From Nitrospirota bacterium (GTDB lineage Bacteria > Nitrospirota > Thermodesulfovibrionia > UBA6902), in assembly GCA_016222905.1 (NCBI GenBank), contig JACRPZ010000049.1:1-64000 (forward strand): a stretch of DNA of 64,000 bases. Reading direction: 5' to 3'. The position numbers and the translations under genes are program-made. Positions 60,946 to 64,000 of the stretch are shown here, piece after piece. Position 1 is the first letter of the stretch; each line of letters begins with the position of its first letter. Under the pieces are notes generated by a model. That model saw only the letters and a program-made list of their open reading frames with translations. It had not been told where the DNA came from and made no database searches.

Positions 60946-63900
60946 CTATGACACCAACCTTACAATACCACGCCCGCAGTAGTGATCATCAAGAGCAAGC
61001 CCTGATATCGTCCCACGCTCCGATATCGACATACGCTCGACAAACTCCCCAAACAACATTTCGGGCAGATGCGACGGAAGCTTAAGGTCCGGATAAATGT
61101 TACGCTGAATCGCAAAGAAGTCATCTATGAAAGACGAGACGCCGAGACGGATATTGTTGCGTAAGTCCAAAGACCCCTGTTCCTCGAGGAAAGGCTCTTG
61201 GTGTATCGCTTTAAGTTGACCATCGTTGCACAGATCGTAGCAGATCACTTGGGGATCGTTGGAACTCAAGAATGTCTCCAGTTCAAAACTCCTTCTCCAC
61301 AGGGGAGATACGTTGAAATCGCCAACAATAAGCTGACTTCCGTAATAGCCTTGCGCGAAAACGTCGTGCCTCTGGCAAATTTCCCTTGACTTTGCGGAGG
61401 TCAGCATATAATAGCCGTGAATCGGTTTTTTTAGTAACCTGGATAACATCCCCTGAATGGTCCCGGAATAGCCCACGTCAACTACCGCTGCTGACGTGAC
61501 ATCATTCAGCCCGATGCTATTCAAATACGCTGTCAGACCAGGACGTTCTGCGCGGCTACCGGCAAAGATTTTCTCCGCGAGTTCTTTGAGCACCGGCATA
61601 AGGTGGCTGATATCGCCTCTTACTTCTACACTTTTTCCGGTCTGCCATAAGCCTTTCCGGCATAGTTCTTTAACGTCATCATCATCCAAAGTGACCCCAT
61701 AACGGTATCCGATGAATGCTTTCAGTTCGTTCGGAAAGTAATCGGAATCTCTGGCAATCCTGCAAATGTCGTCGAAAGACTCGATCATCGCGACAGTTAC
61801 AGTACGCCGGGATACTACAAGATACTCGGAGGGGATTGTGTCCTCTACATGCCTCGCTACCCGGTCATAGACCTCTTTCAGCAACTGTCCCTCACGGGCA
61901 AGGAAATACAGCTTTTCGATACCATCTGTTTTTGCCTGCTCCATCAACCATAAACAGAAACTTAGGACAACTGGACCCACCACGGCATAGCCGATATGCT
62001 CCGGTCCACCGGGAATTAGAATGTCAGGGTCGAATCTCTCATAAAAGACCGATTGGAAGAGTCTTGTTACCACTAACCCCAGCACCAGTTGTTCGTCCAG
62101 GCTGCCTTCCGTTTGAACCCATTCAAGCACCCGCTCAAAGCGATACAACCCCCGGGCTATTTCGACCGGTCGCAAAACGTGGCATACCTGAATCCCGAGA
62201 TCAAGAGGAATCTGAACATCAGAATGTTCGTTGTCACCGACCATCAGAAGTTCGGACGGAGAGATATTCTCCCGTTCCAATAAGAGGCGGTATAGTTCCC
62301 CTGTGTCCTTTCTTACCCCAATGTCCGATGAAAGAAAGAGTGCCTGGTAGCCCTCGATTCCATTCTCCGTAAGCATCCGCTCAACAACAGCCCGCGGCAG
62401 AAACATGTCGCTCACAAGAATGACGCGTTTGCCGCTGCGTATCGCGTGGTTGAACAGCTCTATTCCATCAGGGCGGGCGGCGACCAGTTTCAGTTCTATG
62501 TGCTCCTCCAGGGAGCGGAGATACTCCACCTCGCTGAGCTGTTTTCCGGTCAATGATGCGAACTCACAGTAGATGTCTTCAAGAGCCACGTCTCGTCCCA
62601 GACGCGTGCGCGCCAGTCCTTCGGCATTCGCCCGCAGACCAGCAAAGCCTGAGCCGCCACTTTCCTGGAGGCGGTGCTCAATGATCGTTTTTGTGGTTTC
62701 AGGATGTATCACTGGCCGAATAAGAAGCGTATCGAAAATATCGAAAGCAACCACTTTGATGTTACTTGCCTCCAGCGTCACCTTTTTAACATAATCACAC
62801 GTTCGTTCCATATAGCGGTCGAGCCGCCACTTGGACCAACTGGGACACAAAGGATCCCGCAAAATGAACGGCTTGTATCCTGCATTCCTGGCGATAAGTA
62901 CCAAAAGTCGCTCAACGCAGTGTGCCAGCGAACCGTCGGTCTGATGAGCTTCCACTGGAAAATCCGTTAGTTTGATACCTACTGAGAAAAGATCCTGAAT
63001 AGCCTTGCTCCTGGCCCAAAACATCGAACCTGCCGGGTAGTCAAAATAACCTTCCGGCACGTCTTTGATTCCCATCTGTCGGCATATTTGGTAACCTAAT
63101 ACTCTGTTAGAAAGCCATGTATTCCCCCAATAGGGAAGATGCTCGTAATTTTGAGGGTAAACAATTCCAGCATCCGGGTTGATGAGAAAAAGCGTAAAAA
63201 TGCGCCGTACCTGATCCTCGCTCCCCAGAAGTTGGCGAAAAAGATATTCCCGCCAGCCAGCCATACTTACTTGTGAATAGAGAGATTTTTTAGTATGTAT
63301 ATGACAGAAATAATCGTATTTTGCCAATTGAACGCCAAAATGACATACCATGGGCGCAATATCTCGGCCACGATTTTCGACGATATCCACGATGACCCGG
63401 CTAACATGCGGCAGCTTCGAAAATTCCTGATAACAGATATCTCTTGCCTCATCAGACGAGACAGATACGAAGAGGTCGAATATGAAAGGAATATTCTTTA
63501 GGTAAGACGCTAATTCCTTTGTCAAATCAGGATAGTACACATGCGCGTGGACGGCAATCCGGCCAGGGTTTCCGCCAGACACGGGTTGGACATCCACGAT
63601 GTCCAGCAATTCGGGTGAATAAAGAGAAGAACCCAGAGATTTGGAGTGGTAAACGCCAAAATACAATTCAGCTTTAATCCTCCGTATTGTCGCTTTCAGC
63701 CCCGATTTCCGGTAAAACCAATACGTTTTTGCAGTTGCAACCCGAAGCGAAGCAAGGCCAATCACAAATCTGCGTTTATTGAATAAAGAGCCGATGACTC
63801 GGCGAAGCCGCCGAAGCGGGGCTGTAAGTTTCCACGATTTCGACGAAAATACGGCATTCGCCAAAGCTTGATAACGAACCACCTCAGCATCAAGTTCTGC

Positions 63901-64000
63901 AACTTTGCTCTCCAGTGAATTCTCCCGGGCCTCTATCTCGGTAATCCGGGCATCGCGAAGCTGTATCACTTTTTCCTTCTCCAATATAAGTTCGTTGACT
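60946..64000 (-). CDS. Rhamnan-synthesis-F/HAD multidomain glycan protein (5' end beyond window)
   Basis: The frame is open to the window edge, so the N-terminus is missing. It contains a coiled coil (about the first 60 residues seen), a RgpF-like (rhamnan synthesis protein F) domain with HAHVYYPDLTKELASYLKN, ENRGRDIAPM, HIHTKKS and YPAGSMFWAR, then a HAD-type domain (VVAFDIFDTLLIRP, VSDMFLPRAVVERML, MVGDNEHSDV). The C-terminal region of about 400 residues (LYFLAREGQLLKEVYDRV) is commonly found with such HAD domains in polysaccharide clusters. It probably extends or modifies a rhamnose-containing glycan. It is more G/C-rich than the genes at 54-59 kb, supporting a separate origin. Confidence 0.82.
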   Translation of the reverse strand, partial: VNELILEKEKVIQLRDARITEIEARENSLESKVAELDAEVVRYQALANAVFSSKSWKLTAPLRRLRRVIGSLFNKRRFVIGLASLRVATAKTYWFYRKSGLKATIRRIKAELYFGVYHSKSLGSSLYSPELLDIVDVQPVSGGNPGRIAVHAHVYYPDLTKELASYLKNIPFIFDLFVSVSSDEARDICYQEFSKLPHVSRVIVDIVENRGRDIAPMVCHFGVQLAKYDYFCHIHTKKSLYSQVSMAGWREYLFRQLLGSEDQVRRIFTLFLINPDAGIVYPQNYEHLPYWGNTWLSNRVLGYQICRQMGIKDVPEGYFDYPAGSMFWARSKAIQDLFSVGIKLTDFPVEAHQTDGSLAHCVERLLVLIARNAGYKPFILRDPLCPSWSKWRLDRYMERTCDYVKKVTLEASNIKVVAFDIFDTLLIRPVIHPETTKTIIEHRLQESGGSGFAGLRANAEGLARTRLGRDVALEDIYCEFASLTGKQLSEVEYLRSLEEHIELKLVAARPDGIELFNHAIRSGKRVILVSDMFLPRAVVERMLTENGIEGYQALFLSSDIGVRKDTGELYRLLLERENISPSELLMVGDNEHSDVQIPLDLGIQVCHVLRPVEIARGLYRFERVLEWVQTEGSLDEQLVLGLVVTRLFQSVFYERFDPDILIPGGPEHIGYAVVGPVVLSFCLWLMEQAKTDGIEKLYFLAREGQLLKEVYDRVARHVEDTIPSEYLVVSRRTVTVAMIESFDDICRIARDSDYFPNELKAFIGYRYGVTLDDDDVKELCRKGLWQTGKSVEVRGDISHLMPVLKELAEKIFAGSRAERPGLTAYLNSIGLNDVTSAAVVDVGYSGTIQGMLSRLLKKPIHGYYMLTSAKSREICQRHDVFAQGYYGSQLIVGDFNVSPLWRRSFELETFLSSNDPQVICYDLCNDGQLKAIHQEPFLEEQGSLDLRNNIRLGVSSFIDDFFAIQRNIYPDLKLPSHLPEMLFGEFVERMSISERGTISGLALDDHYCGRGIVRLVS

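Noticed and set aside
1-64000. CRISPR arrays, reverse transcriptase, integrase or phage genes
   Set aside because: I looked for regularly spaced repeats and for these protein families and found none. The tandem repeats present are intragenic.

Overview
The window looks like a chromosome segment of a Gram-negative, anaerobic or microaerobic, hydrogen-using bacterium. Evidence for this: BamD, a secretin and several outer-membrane or surface proteins; a multiheme cytochrome c beside System II (ResB/CcsA) cytochrome biogenesis; a Tat-exported membrane-bound [NiFe] hydrogenase with a complete hyp set; SecDF-YajC. Moderate GC, frequent TTG/GTG starts and the gene mix would suit Nitrospirota (Thermodesulfovibrio-like) or a deltaproteobacterial-type lineage. 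That placement is inference from gene content only.

Layout. 0-11.6 kb is housekeeping: cytochrome c, resB-ccsA, recN, cysK, a PilZ protein, tRNA-Asp and tRNA-Val, bamD, a siroheme-synthase-type dehydrogenase, a DUF3568 lipoprotein and an EAL protein. 11.7-23.2 kb is the hydrogenase locus: small subunit, large subunit, cytochrome b, maturation protease, then hypC-A-B-E-D and hypF, interrupted by one unknown gene and by a threonyl-tRNA-editing-domain gene. 23.3-27.8 kb holds a rhomboid protease, truA, an unknown gene with an integron-like core site, and two exported proteins. 27.8-30.35 kb is a compact toxin-antitoxin island between 23-bp direct repeats of the recJ 3' end. It carries hicA-hicB plus a SecB-like chaperone gene and a second hicB-hicA pair. 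30.3-35 kb is recJ, secF, secD, yajC. 35.2-41.3 kb is one about 2,026-residue modular surface protein. 41.6-47.7 kb is a likely operon: TPR/outer-membrane protein, FecR protein, fibronectin-III lipoprotein, CHASE2 adenylate cyclase, methyltransferase. 48-49 kb is a surface protein with a near-consensus promoter and a strong terminator. 49.6-64 kb is a glycan/exopolysaccharide-type region (PIG-L deacetylase, glycosyltransferases, methyltransferases, radical SAM protein, RgpF/HAD protein) with a secretin gene. It shows a frameshifting tandem duplication and a truncated sugar transferase.

Most striking observations. (1) The hydrogenase large-subunit frame has two in-frame TGA codons exactly where the two nickel-binding cysteines of the N-terminal RxCGxC motif belong. 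The frame is otherwise intact to the normal C-terminal DPCxxC motif and the protease-cleaved tail, so the likely reading is a double-selenocysteine UxxU active-site motif, with a candidate SECIS-like hairpin just downstream. The partner small subunit has Asp in place of a proximal-cluster Cys. (2) The giant surface protein carries two DUF1566 (C-type-lectin-fold) segments that differ almost only at first and second positions of NNY codons. That is the signature of diversity-generating-retroelement variable regions, although no reverse transcriptase lies in the window. (3) The hicAB-SecB-like set looks like a toxin-antitoxin-chaperone system on a small integrated island.

All calls were made by reading the sequence; no database search or folding program was run.
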